Positions 11,731 to 23,900 of a DNA stretch of 64,000 nucleotides are shown one piece after another. The notes under the pieces were generated by a model, which had not been told where the DNA came from, made no database searches, and worked only from the letters and a program-made list of their open reading frames with translations. Numbering within the stretch: the stretch's first letter is position 1; each line of letters starts with the position of its first letter. The position numbers and the translations under genes are program-made. Origin of the DNA: Symbiodinium natans (Eukaryota > Sar > Dinophyceae > Suessiales > Symbiodiniaceae); assembly GCA_905221605.1 (NCBI GenBank), contig CAJNDS010002749.1, positions 1-64,000 on the forward strand, in the 5' to 3' direction.

Positions 11731-12779
11731 AACCCCTACAAGCAAAAATTCACCAAACCTCTTGCCTGACTGTGAAACTTGTCACCATGGTTTGGCACTG
11801 CAACGAGCCTTGATGTAGTCGGCAAGCTTCTGTGTAGCCTTCTCACTCGAGAATGCAGCGACGAACTTCTAGACAGGTCTGATTTCTCAGTTGGAGGCAA
11901 GCATTAGAAAGCCACCGACTTGTTCGCAGAGGGCGCGGAAGAGGGAGCAGGAATGCAGTTTGAGCAATTGAGCTGCTCCGTTGTCAAAATTAAAGCACCT
12001 GCAAAAAAAATCATTCAAGCACAGTTCCTGCAAACCCTCTTGCTTAGCTCCGAAGGGCTTCAAGGCTTCAAGGGCTTCGAAGCCGAAGGGCAAGGGGGCT
12101 TGAGGAAGCTTCAAAGGGGCTTGGGGGCTTCGAAGGGCTTCGAAGCCTTCAGCACTGAGGCCTGCCTTTCGTGAAGGGTCCCAGATCCTTCCTGCAAATC
12201 TCAGACCTTACAAAATACACCGAAGCACCATTCAAGTCGAATTTCCGGACTTTTTCCGCACCAAGCCAAAAGAATGCACCAAACACTTGTCAAACTTTGA
12301 CAATCTTTGAAGAACATGTCAAAGCTTGATTCTCAAAGTTTGATGTCTCCAAGAGCAAGATATGGTGTGTTTCAGCCTGAGAAGAATCACATCAAACAAT
12401 TTGCCTTCTGAAAATCAAACTTCGATCAAACTCTGCACCACCACATCCGCTTGGCTTTCTCGACACTGGTTTCTCAAAGCCCTTTCAAAGCCGACCCTTC
12501 AACCCCTTGACCCTTTGCAAAATCCCACTAAATTTCAAGCCGGATCAAAGCAAAGTTAAACTCGAACTCCAATCTGAGTTCAGGTTGGAGTTCACGAAAC
12601 TCCAACCCAGAGTTTTAGATTTGAGTTCATTAACCTGAACTCTAACCCAGGTTGGAGTGAAGTTCAACAGATTTCCAAATAAGAAGTTCAAAAGTTCAAG
12701 TTAACTCCAACTTCTATCTTTGAGTTTGGTTGAAGTTGAACTCCAACCCCTAACCTGGCCTGATGGGGCATTATGCGAA

Positions 12780-13620
12780 ACACGAGCAGGCTCGAACTTT
12801 CCAAAAAAAACCTAGATCTATGGCTCCAGCAGCCCGTTAGATCCTGAAAGGAAGGTTTTTCTTTGGAAAATTCGAGCCTGCTCGAGTTTCCGGGACAGAA
12901 GGCTTCAAGAATTTTAGGAAAACTCGAGCCGGCTCGAATTTTCCAAAAAAAAACTGACACAGTAGGTCGCCGAAACACGAGCAGGCTCGAATTTTCAAAA
13001 AGACCCTAAATTTCAGGATCTATGGCTCCAGCAGCCCGGTAGATCCTGAAACTTAGGTTGTTTTTGGAAAATTCGAGCCTGCTCGAGTTGTCGCAACCTG
13101 GTGCTTCAAGAATTTTCGGAAAATTCGAGCCGGCTCGAATTTTCAAAAAAAAATGACACAGTAGGTCGCCGAAACACGAGCGTACCCCGCGGGCTGGGGT
13201 TGAGGGTTTGGGTTCACTCGGGTTGTAACCTCGGGTCCGAACCCGGAGGGCAACCCCAACCCAGGTTGAGGTTGGGGTTAACCCGCGCTCCAACTTGTAT
13301 GGAGCTTCGAATTCGACCCAAACTCCAACCTAGGCCCTCAAACCCTAAACACCAGGCCTTGGGGCCCTCACACCCTAAACGCCAGGCCTTGAGGCCCTGA
13401 ATCCCTAAACGCCGGGCCTGCCCTGAAACCCTAAGCGCCAGGCCTTGAGGCCCTGAAACCCTAAATGTGGGTTCAGGGTCTCAAGTGTTTAGGGTCTCAA
13501 GGGTTTAGGGGCTCAACGGTTTAGGGTCAGGCCAGTTTTTGGGCCTTGCCCACCAGTATTTGGGCCTTGCCCAACAAATTTTTGGGCCTTGCTCGTGAAT
13601 TTTTGGGCCTTGCCCACGAA
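12780..13620. repeat. Duplicated block, copy 2
   Basis: Second copy of the block at 4385-5290, same orientation, about 8.4 kb away. It keeps the order: CGAGC..GCTCG palindromes (perfect 26-bp palindrome at 13119-13144), the ~31-bp CCCTAAACGCCAGGCCTTG repeats (13330-13460), then the GGGCCTTGCCC repeats (13535-13620). Divergence is by small indels and substitutions. A further half-palindrome at about 13735-13765 lies at the left edge of the AT-rich insertion. Confidence 0.85.
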
Positions 13621-13769
13621 TTGCTGAAACCGTGGCTGTGTGACCCCAAGGCCTCATAGATGACAGAATTTATTTTTAATCCTCTTAAATTCGACCCTGC
13701 TCGGGTTTTTGCGACCTGGTGCTTCAAGAATTTTCGGAAAATTCGAGCCTGCTCGAGTTTTCCCGAAAT

Positions 13770-15190
13770 CTCTTGAAATTCTGACTGCGAGAATTACTAC
13801 AATCAGTAGCATTAGTTACTAATTCTCATTCAACTGCTAAGTTTCCCACATTTTTAACAACAAATACTGAAATTGTGAGCAGAGGCCACGCAATGGCTTA
13901 AATCCAACAACCGTTTTCTTCTTAAACCCTTGACATTTAATATAAGAACTACCTTTGTTTAATTTACAACATAAATCATCATTGAGGATATCTTCGGGGA
14001 TAACAGTTTCCATTACATCTATACATAGCAGAGATGAGATAATTTCATTACATATACTTTAGACTTATAGTTCATCAAATGGCTTAAAACTATATGAGTT
14101 TTCTTTACTATTGTTCTTCTTCTTACCTTTCACCTCCTTAACTGCTTCTTCTACTTCATTATTCTCGACTAACTTTCTTATCTATTCGTAAGCATTTTGT
14201 TTGACTTTCTTATCTTTCTTCGGTTTCTTTTTTTGTTCGTATGCTGTTGCTTTCTTTTGAAGCATTATTAATTTAATTTAGATCATTGAATCGAACTATT
14301 GCAAAATTTTTTCTTCGGTGATAGGTAGATTTCCTGCTTTGTTTTTAGCATTGTCTATATCTTCATAAGAATGAGTTTGTAAATGTCTAATGTTGATTCA
14401 TTTGATGTTATACTTCCTTTATCAAACATACTAACGGGGTCTCCTGCTTTTCGTATTCTTAAATTTGTCCCAGTGTCTTCTGGTCGTTGTCCTGATACAA
14501 TAGGAGAACCAGAACTACGACTTCTGAATACATTACCATAATCATTGTTTGATTGTTGTCCCGATGCTGAACCTCAACTATGACTGATAATATCAGTAAT
14601 TCCAGTAACTCTTAACCATCTATTTCAGTAAAACCGTCTTGAATGAACTTATCTACACCTTTATCACGCTGAGTCTGTTGCGTCTTATATAAAGGTAGTT
14701 TTAAGTCATCATAACATCTCTGCCGCTTTTTGTCCCAGCAATGTATAAAATAGAACCACTTTGATGAATCCCGTCAGGATTCTCGGACCCTATTTTAAGT
14801 CCTTGCGTGTCCGTTAAGAATGCCTCTGTCCCCGCTAATTCGTTTCTAACTTCACTATGTAGTCTGCTTCTGTGTTAGGTGCTTCATATAAAACCCCATT
14901 CACTTCTTCTTTTTTGTCTATGCGTTATAAAATAGTTTATGACTATTTTTGTCTAATTAATGAACAATGTTGAAGTTCAAGAAGGTGTATGTTGATAGTT
15001 CTTATAGATTGAATAACAGAGATGTGCAAACCGCACAAAATCAAATCCACAAACGCATTCTTTTGTAGATTTCTGTTATGTAAAAGTATAGATAATGAAT
15101 AGCAAGTTGTAGCTTCAGAAATGGCAAGACATGAAGTATCGTACATAACGGTGTTTTTACACGTCAACCATATGTGTAAGTAAGCACAGG
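13770..15190 (-). pseudogene. AT-rich insertion with decayed lipase-like (alpha/beta hydrolase) frame
   Basis: Composition drops sharply to AT-rich, unlike all flanking DNA, and ITS are absent for 1.4 kb. On the minus strand from about 14940 down to 13980 a protein can be followed through several frame changes and stops. It contains SGSILYIAGTKSGRDVM, then LPLYKTQQTQRDKG, then AGDPVSMFDKGSITS, then a Lys/Glu-rich tail. The spacing YIAGTK...DDLKLP...GDPVSxFDxG resembles the class-3-lipase-like proteins I associate with Polinton-like and other protist DNA viruses, but the nucleophile region is too damaged to confirm. Each in-frame stop could come from a C-to-T change in CAA, CAG or TGG. Most likely an old virus-like or mobile-element insertion. 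I do not attempt to restore it. Confidence 0.5.
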
Positions 15191-15219
15191 TGCAGAAGGA
15201 CTAGCAAAAAAGGATACAT

Positions 15220-15300
15220 ATGGATCATGGGGGGGGGGGGGGGGGGGGGTTACCATATACAATATATATATATATATATACAAGTTTGTACATATGTGTC
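15220..15300 (+). repeat. Poly-G tract and (TA)n tract
   Basis: A run of about 21 G at 15230-15249 is followed by a (TA)n stretch at 15263-15280. It marks the right edge of the AT-rich insertion. Such tracts are often mis-sized in assemblies. Confidence 0.8.
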
Positions 15301-15545
15301 TGTAGAATATGCAGCTCCAGGGAAGCTGTCTGTGCGCAGCAGATGCTTTTGGCCACGGCGCCCTTCTTCCGATGCCACTGCATCCTTGCCGCCCTAAACC
15401 CTAAATCCTAAACAGCCCCCAAAATGAACCCCTCACCCGAAACATCCCAAACTTCCCAACCCTAAACCCGCAACCCTATACACCCGAAACCCTGAGCCTT
15501 ACACCACAGACCCTTTCGCATAAAAAGACTTACTGTAGGAGCCTT

Positions 15546-15636
15546 AATAATTAGAACAGGGTTTTGGGGTTGTTATAGTATAGTTCTGAAGGGACCATAA
15601 AGGAATATTCTTAGTAAACTATTCCGACCCTATATC
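15546..15636 (+). mobile_element. Short repeat family with GGGTCGGAATA end, copy 1
   Basis: This ~90-bp sequence (AATTAGAACAGGGTTTTGGGG ... GGACCATAAAGGAATATTC ... ACTATTCCGACCC in outline) recurs at about 27857-27950 in the same orientation and inverted at about 29594-29640. Size and dispersion match the introner-like elements of the window, but I could not place this one inside a coding sequence. Confidence 0.5.
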
Positions 15637-15859
15637 AAACCACCAAACCCCAAACCCCAACCTGCACCCCAAACCCAAACCCTAAGACCAACCTCCTTCT
15701 TCGTGGCTTCGTGGCTTCTAGGTTTGAGGTGCAGGCGGCAGATTCCAGTGTGAGGCTACCCGTTGGAGATTGAAGGATCTTTTTTTTTTTTTTTTTGGGG
15801 GGGGGGGGTTTTAGCTTTTTAGGGCTTAGCATATTTCGACATTGTAGACGGTCGAGCTA

Positions 15860-18690
15860 AACCCTGAACCCTGAACCCTGAACCCTGAACCCTGAACCCT
15901 AAACCCTAAACCCTAAACTACGAGCCGACTCAGTGGGGCGGCGAAAGCCAGCTCATTGCCCATGGGGTCCAGGATCTGAAAATAGCGCTCGCCCCAATCT
16001 GCGTCCCTCCTCAAGAGGGTTTAGGTTTAGGGTTTAGGGTTTAGGGTTTAGGGTTTAGGGGGCTTTTGAGGGCTTAGGGTTTGGCTAAGGGCTTAGCCCA
16101 CCAAGCCCTTTGTTGAGAGCTCAGGGGACGTGCTGAACCCTAAACCCTAAACCCTACTGCGCGCGTCAAAACTTGGCACGAGGGAATCTTTGGAGGTCCA
16201 CAATCCCTACCAACCTCAACCCTACAGCCCAGGTTTAGGGTTTAGGGTTTAGGGTTTAGGGTTTAGGGTTTAGGGTTTCGGCTCTCACACTCGCAGCAGG
16301 TTTAGGGTTTAGGGTTTAGGGTTCGGGGTTTAGGGATTTAGGGTAAGTTTAGACCCGAAATCCCTTCTTGCCGACCAAGCTTCGGTGGGAACTCTGTCTT
16401 CAGCCCTGCGACAGTGATCCTGGCAACAGCGGACCCCACGTACCCGGAGAGCACGATGAGACGGTTTAGGGTTTAGGGTTTAGGGTTTAGGGTTTAGGGT
16501 TTAGGGTTTAGGGTTTAGGGTTTAGGGTTTAGGGTTTAGGGTTTAGGGTTTAGGGTTTGGGGCTCTCAAAAGCACGACAAGATAATTCTCCTTCCTGGGG
16601 GAGCCCTCTAGATTAGGGTCCCTTTCTGAAGGTCCTTCTTCTCAGGGTGCCGTGCTACATAGGCTACCCAAAACAAGGTTTAGGGTTTAGGGTTTAGGGT
16701 TTAGGGTTTAGGGTTTAGGGTTTAGGGACCCTGATTTAGAGAACTACCCGGACCTGTAAAGTTGCAAATAGACTGCGTAGCTCGTGTTGAACTTGAAACG
16801 AATGTCGAATATCAACCCCAGGTTGATTGCTTCGGGTTTAGGGTTTTTTTTGGGTTTAGGGTTTGGGGTTTAGGGTTTAGGGTTTAGGGTTTGGGGTTTA
16901 GGGTTTGGGGTTTGGGGTTTAGGGTTTGGGGTTTAGGGTTTAGGGTCTAGGGTTTATCAAATAGTCCCAGGAACTGGGCATAGAAGCCATCCACGTCCGA
17001 CACGTAGAAGATGCTTCGGCCAACCCCATTCCAGGCCTGGTAGTTCGCTTTTTTTGGCCCCAGCACAGTTAGACGAACCCCCAGCATGGTTTGGGGTTTG
17101 GGGTTTCGGGTTCAGGGTTTAAGGGGCCTAGGGTTCAGGACCCCTAAACCCTAAAGCCTAAACCACCTAGACAAAGCCGGCATGGCCAGGCTTTTCAAGC
17201 GTGGGGCTTCCACAGGGGTTTTGGGGGGGAGACTCCTAGCTCGGGTTTTTCGGGCTTAGGGTTCAGGGTTTAGGGTTTGTGGTTTAGGGTTTAGGGTCTA
17301 GGGTCAGCTGCCACGGAGATTCTTGCAGCAGGCCCTGAGCCCAAACCCCCGAACCCTGAACATTCAGACAGCGCGCTCCACCCGATGGCGGTGTGTAGCT
17401 TGCAGACCTCGCCGAATGCAGTTCTGCGCCGATTCTAGGCTGCAAGAGTTTGGGGCTAGGGTGTTGAGCTGTTCGGCGGCTTGTTGGCGCCCTTGTTCAT
17501 GTGGTAACGACTCCCCAACAAACCCAGGGGGGTTGAGGGGGGGGGGGGGAGGGTATGGCAGATCTTTTTGGCTATGCGTGAAACGTGCCACAACCCAAGC
17601 CAACACCACCTCAACAAACCCCTCAACAAACCCGGGAAGGGCGGCAAAGGCTGCGAAGGCAATTTGGCGATGCAAAAACCACTAGGGCGGCTGAGGGCTT
17701 GCCAACAAGAAGAGGGACCCTAAACCCTAAACCCTAAACCCTAAACCCTAAACCCTAAACCCTAAACCCTAAACCCTCACAGCTTTCGAAGAAAGCCCTT
17801 AAACGTCTCCTCTGGCCTCTCGCCTCTGGTCTTATCACCTGCAGCTACCCTGGGCCTACAGAAAGAACCGAGAGCTGCAAAGCCAGAGAGGCCACCTCCC
17901 CCCCCCAAAAAAAAAGGGTTTAGGGAGTATATAGGGTTTAGGGTTCAGGGTGCCCCCCCCCCACCGCAAAAAAAAAGGTTTAGGAAGTATATAGGGTTTA
18001 GGGTTTAGGGTTTAGGGTTCAGGGTGTAGCGTTTAGCAACATGGGGGTCAGGGGGAGGGGGCTGCTCGAAATTAGCAGGAGCCGTATGATCACAACAGAA
18101 GCCCGCGAGAAAGAGACCCATCATTCAGAGCACTGAACTCAGGGTGCGGTATGGGCGCACACGCGCCCCATCAATGCCTGAATGGCAAACATCGAGAGGA
18201 AAAAAAGATGAAACCGTAACCCAAAAAACCCAAGCCCGAAAGGCCAGAACCGTAGATCATGCCCTATCAGCTTCAAAACCCCCGAAGCCCTGCAACCATA
18301 AACCCTAAAACCCTAAACCCTGTGCTTCCGAGAACCTGTATTTTACTCGGAGCTGGGGCCCCTAAACGGGAAACCCTGAACCCTGAACCCTGAACCCTAA
18401 ACCCTAAACCTTAAACCCTAAAACCTACACCCTCCCTAACCCTAAACCCTAAACCCTAAACCCTAAACCCTAAACCCTAAACCCTAAACCCTAAACCCTA
18501 AACCCTAAACCCCCACCCCTTGCCCCAAGGTCGACCAGGCGCCGAAAGATGTTCACATGGTAGCGGTTGTCGCCGCCGGAAGGGCCCCCACCTGCGCAAA
18601 CCCCAGGCTTCGCAACAAGAAGTTCAGGGTTTAGGGTTTAGGGTAAGTTTAGGGTTTAGGGTTTAGGGTTTGGGGTTTAGGGTTTGAGAG
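15860..18690. repeat. ITS patchwork
   Basis: Arrays include 15864-15918 (CCCTGAA then CCCTAAA), 16020-16060, 16233-16290, 16463-16559 (about 14 perfect TTTAGGG units), 16677-16728, 16855-16955 (TTTGGGG variants), 17718-17778 (CCCTAAA) and 18436-18512 (CCCTAAA). Unique spacers are 60-400 bp. A frame at 17364-17675 (minus) is open but not recognisable. No gene supported. Confidence 0.8.
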
Positions 18691-18691
18691 G

Positions 18692-20910
18692 GGACTGTTG
18701 TGAGGCGGAGTTTTTTTGAATGTGATGCAGTGTTTTGGATGAAGTTGATTTTGTTGCGAGTGCAAAGCAGATGTACGAGGGTTTAGGGTTATAACGCCGA
18801 CGGTATAAATGCCCTGACCTTAGATGCATCAGGTTTAGACATTAAAACCTTTAAGCCTTATAAGGCTTTTAAAGGTTGAATTAAATTCAGGTTTGGGCAT
18901 TCAACCTAGGTTAAACCTTAAACCCTATAGTGCAGCCCTATAGGGTTTAAACCCTATAAGAGGTTAAAGGTTTAGAGTTCAAGGTTTAGGGCATTGCAAA
19001 AACGTAACCCTCAGGGATTTAATCACTTTACTGTTTTCTTTAAGCCTGAAAGCATATTTATAGTGTTTGGGTTTAGGGTTATAACGCTAAACTCTTTTGG
19101 ACAAGAACCTTATAACCCTATATGGGGTTGTATAAAAACCCCGAGTTAAATCTATTCATCCTACAAGCTTAGTACTGGAACCGACGTTCCCGTGAGCCGG
19201 TTGGGTTTTCGTTGATTTGTAGTACAAGCTTAGTACTGGAACCGACGTTCCCGTGAGCCGATTGGGTTTTCGTTGATTTGTAGTACAAGCTTAGTACTGG
19301 AACGGACGTGCCCCTGAGCAGGCTGGGTTTTCATTGATTTGTTGTACAAGCTTAGTACTGAAACCGGCCAGGTTTCCGTTGATTTGTAGTGCAAGCTGAG
19401 CAGGCTGGGTTTTCAATGTTTTCATGTATTTGTAGTACAAGCTTATCACTGGAATAGCGCCTGCCCGCCCTGTTACTACAAAGTTATCGGTTTATTTTCT
19501 TGATTATCGTTTTACGAGTCAGAAGCACGGCCCAAACGCTTCGGGCAATTCCTTTCAAAATCGACTGCGCGGGGTTTTGATACAACCCCATATTATAGGC
19601 CTTGAGACTTAAACCCTACTGTTTACCTTAAGATAGGGTTTAGGGTTATAACGCTGAAGGCATAAATGCCCATACCTTAGGTACATCAGGTTTAGGCATT
19701 AAAACATTTAAGCCCTATAAGGTTTTTAAAGGTTTAACCCTATAGGATTTAAACCCTGTAAGAGGTTAAAGGTTTAGAGCTTAAGGTTTAGGGCATTGCA
19801 AAAACGTAACCTTAGACCCTCAGGGATTTAATCATTTTACTGTTTTCCTTAAGCCTTAATTAAAGCATATAGGGTTTAGGGTTATAACGCTAAACTCTAT
19901 AGGATTAGAACCTTATAACCTTATATTATAGGCCTTGAGGCTTAAATCCTACTGTTTTCCTTAAGCCTTACAGCATAAAGGGTTTAGGGTTCTAATGCTG
20001 AATGTATAAATGCCCAGACCTTAAATACATCAGGTTTAGGCATTAAAGCCTTTAAGCCCTATAAGGTTTTCAGAGGTTTAAGGCCTGGGGATTTAAATTT
20101 AAGTTTGGGCATTCAAACTAGGTTAAGCCTTAAACCCTATAGGGCCCCTTTCGGGTCAGGGTTTATCTACCCTACCGGGTTAGCCCTTTAGGGTTTAAAC
20201 CCTATAAGAGGTTAAAGGTTTAGAGTTTAAGGTTTAGGGCATTGCAAAAACGTAACCCTAGTCCCTCAGTGATTTAACCACTTTACTGTTTTCCTTAAGC
20301 CTTAAAGCATATAGGGTTTAGGGTCATAACGCTAAACTCTATAGGATTTTAAACCTTATAACCCTACATTATTAGTACCCACATCATCAAGACATGTCCT
20401 GTAGGCCCCGGGGACGCGAGAATACTATGAGCAGATATCCTTTTACTCGCACATGTGACATCGCAACCTTCAGATATAGCGCTGAAACCAAGGTGAGATT
20501 GGATATCGTTTTGTGAAGCAGTTGTGGCTGTGACATCCATGTTTCGAAACAGGGGCTGTGTTTCGAAACAAAGGCTGTGTTTCGAAAGCAGGGAACTTCC
20601 GAATAACAGGTCTGGAAATACGTGAAAGCAAACCAACTGTGGCACAGCTACGGCTGTTACGCTTGAGGGGGGGGGGGAGGGGGGGGGGGAGAGGGGGGGG
20701 GGGGGGGGGGCCTCCTGCCAAGATGGGCCAACTTCCAAGGACCCCCCCCCCCCCCCCCCCCCAAATCATGTATGCCAAACATCATGGTCAAGATTCCCAC
20801 TTATGAATGGACTGTTGTGAGGCCATAAGTTTAAAGTTGTAAGCGTTTACTAACCCTAAACCTTATTAAATGACTGAAAACTACCCAACAACTCCGCCTC
20901 ACAACAGTCC
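18692..20910. repeat. 2.2-kb repeat block bounded by a perfect 21-bp inverted repeat
   Basis: The 21 bases at 18692-18712 (beginning GGACTGTTGTGAGGCGGAGT) occur as their exact reverse complement at 20890-20910. Inside are three diverged copies of a ~350-450-bp unit (anchors: GCATTGCAAAAACGTAACC at about 18991, 19793 and 20239), rich in TATAAGG/CCTTATA half-palindromes and TTTAGGG. The first copy is followed by a 61-bp minisatellite. No open frame of interest is present, so this is non-autonomous if it is an element at all. Confidence 0.65.
19161..19450 (+). repeat. 61-bp minisatellite
   Basis: Units beginning TACAAGCTTAGTACTGGAAC start at about 19162, 19223, 19284 and 19345, with shortened copies near 19390 and 19437. 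They share GTGAGCCGGTTGGGTTTTCG and TTGATTTGTAG. A unit length of 61 bp holds for the first four. Confidence 0.85.
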
Positions 20911-20919
20911 TTTCTGTAG
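20800..20919. mobile_element. Short inverted-repeat element (~120 bp)
   Basis: GGACTGTTGTGAGGC at 20809-20823 and its reverse complement at 20896-20910 bracket about 100 bp that contains CTAACCCTAAACC. If the ends are extended to CT...AG (20800 and 20919), this has the size and terminal dinucleotides of the proven introners. I see no clean target-site duplication and no coding context, so an intron role is unproven. Confidence 0.5.
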
Positions 20920-23900
20920 GGTTTAGGGTTTAGGGTAAGTTTAGGGTTTAGGGCCAAGTTTAGGGTTTAGGGCTTCGGCTCTCAGACTCGCACAAGGCAG
21001 GCAAGGATTTGGATCGAAGGTCTGTCATCTTGGAGCTAACAGGGTGTAGGGTTTCGGGTGTAGGGTTTGGGCTTTAGGGTTTAGGGTTTCGGGTTAGTGT
21101 CTAGGGTTCAGGGTTTAACATTTAGGGCTTCGGCTCTCACACTCGCACAAGGCAGTCATCTTGGAGCTAACAGGGTGTAGGGTTTCGGGTTTAGCGTTTA
21201 GGTCCAGGGTTTAGGGTTTAGGGTTTAGGGATTAGGGCTTAGGGCTTAGGGCTTAGGGTTTAGGGTTTAGGGTTTAGGCCTACGCCTCCCTCCCTCCCGG
21301 CCAGTGCCGAAGGTGGTGAAGTCTGCGCTCGGGCCGCCATATGTGCAGTTCATGCCTGAGGCTTGTGTAGGGTTTAGGGTTTAGGGTTTAGGGTTTTCGG
21401 GTTTCGGGTTTAGGGTTGAGGGTTGAGGGTTTAGGGGTTGGGGTTTCGGGTTTAGAGCGTAGGGTCTAGGGTCAAGAAAGTTTAGTGTGCACCCCAAGTT
21501 CTCAATCCCTTGCGTCAGGCGCTCGAGATTTCAACCCCAAAGGCAAACGCTCTCAAGAAACTCGCTGCTTGTACCGCAGCAGTGAACTTAGCAAACGCCC
21601 TAATGATCGCAAGTATCAGTGACCGGTACAACGATGGCAGAAGTTCTACTCATGCGTCTTCACGAACGCAATACATTGCGCAACGGGCATGTTCACATGG
21701 TAGTGGCCGCAAGAACAACAGCTTCTCGCTTGTTGATCCCTTGTCCGTTCAACCCACATGGTGTTGAGTTGAAGCCTTTAAGTGCAGGGATTGGGGTTTA
21801 GGGTGAAGGTTTCCCTCATTTTTTTCAGCCTGGGGGTGACTGCCCTTCTATCCCCTTTGAGTGTTTGAGTTCGCTTGGTTTCGCGCCACACCGAAGGGCC
21901 CGGAGCTCCTTGAAGTTTGGGGCAGCAGAAGATTAAGTATGATGCAGGGTGTGTGGCTGAAGGCTTAGGGCTTAGGGTTTAGGGTTTAGGGTTTAGGGTT
22001 TTTTTTTGCGGTTTAGGGTTCCGGGTTTAGGGGCTTAGGGTTGCGCGCCCCAAAGCTGGCTTAGGGGCTTTTCAGCGGCTGAGTGGCCCAACTTTGTGTA
22101 GAAGTCGTAGCTGGCGCGCATGTCGCTTGTGGCAAAGGTCACCGCATTGATGCCCAGCACGTCAGCATGCCTTGCTTTAACTCTACTTATTGGTGGGTTT
22201 AGGGTTGTTTTTTTTTGGTTTAGGGTTTAGGGTTTAGGTTTAGGGTTTAGGATTTAGGGTTTAGGTTTTTTTCGGTGTAGCTACTCTTGAAGTTGGGAAA
22301 TATGGCCTTAAGGCTTCGTTGTGGTAGCTTCTGATGCCTCTACTTGCCTTCAACCCGGAGCCATACCCGTCGATACCCGTCATAGTAGGGTAGGACTCCT
22401 GAAAAATATAGCAAAAGATAGCTACCCATCAAAAGGGGCCCTCATGTGTAAGACATGTCGCACGGTCACCCAGAATCCTGAAATCAGCTGGCCGCGGAAC
22501 AAAAAACAGAAGCCTAACCGTTGGGGCTCAATCTCGAGCGAGGACTCGTTTCGATGCAGCGCAAATGTTCGGCATCTCGTCTCTCAAGGGCGCTTGCCCT
22601 CTGCTGACATCAGCACGTGAGGCAGTCTATACGGTTATGTACTGAATGGGCATCGTCAAGGAATCGCAGACGACGTCGCGATGTCCCGCAGCAAGTGCCG
22701 ACTAGCACGGAGCTAGCGCTGAGCTAGCGCGCGATTTCCCCTGCATTCCAAGCTCCACATCACGACAACTCCGCATTAACAGATGCTGTCTGGGTCTGGC
22801 TCGAATGGACAGGTGCTTGCACTGCGAATGCGATCTGGGAAACAGGTGGCTACAGAAAACCAATCTAGCCGAAGCCCTACAGATGCTGTTTGGCCTCCTG
22901 AGCGAGCGCTACTTTCGGGAATTTTGCGTGCCGCCTCATACAGAAGAGCAAAACGACTGTCCTCTGATCATGTTTACTTAGCCCGGTTTACCCCAAAACT
23001 CCAACACTGGGAGTTTTCACATTGCCCAAAGGGTGAATAAGGGGGAATTGCTTAGGCGCCTGTGCAAACCTTTGTTCACGCAAGACTAAGGTGCCAAGAA
23101 TCCTCAACTCCAGACCTCTAAACCCTAAACCCTAAACCCTAAACCCTAAACCCTAAACCCTAAACCCTAAACCCTAAACCCTAAACTATCTGCCCTGGCA
23201 CGAGCTGGCCAGCAGTGGGGTCAGAAGGATCGACCAGAGGCCCCAGGTCATCGGCATGTGCTGCGGCGGCTGTGAAGGGGGGGAGAGGCAGAGGAATCGT
23301 GTGAAAGACCATACCCTAAACCCTAAACCCTAAACCCTAAACCCTAAACCCTAAACCCTAAACCCTAAACCCTAAACCCTAAACCCTAGTTCCTGGGGGA
23401 GATCACTCCTGAAGAATGCCTGCACAGCGAAGCGGTGGATGTTTCTGCAGCTGGCTACTCTGAGAAAGCGGCCCATGCGCCAACTCTCAGACTCGTTGCA
23501 TCCCACCCTCGCCGTACCCCATCACCACCCCCCCAAATCGCAACAACGCTATAATTTCAGCCGTCAAGAAGCGGAATCCTATACTGAATTTGAAACCCCA
23601 GCAAAAACTGTAATTTTTGCTGCTTCTTAGGAAATATAATACCCAAAAATTACTTATTTCCAAGTACCCCTAAGAATCTCAGAGTAGCTTGAGAATACAA
23701 AGGGCCAGCCTTTTTCTCGAAAGGGTGCTTTTTTCAAGGCTTATGCAGCGTTCACCTCGAAGTCACAATCAAGTCTGATCCCAAGAAAATAGCCCCTTAA
23801 CCCCTTAACCTCAGAGTGGTGGGGTTTTGGGATGAAGTTCTTGCATCTTGGTGTTGGCCACCGAGTTGAAATTCCAGAGCATGCAAAAAGGCTCTGCTCG

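Noticed and set aside
13980-14560. Ciliate-type genetic code (TAA/TAG as Gln) in the AT-rich insertion
   Set aside because: Some stops would fit Gln, but there are also frameshifts and a TGA; decay by C-to-T changes is simpler.
20470-20806. Gly- or Pro-rich frames near 20660-20760
   Set aside because: They are caused by G-runs and C-runs and are not coding.
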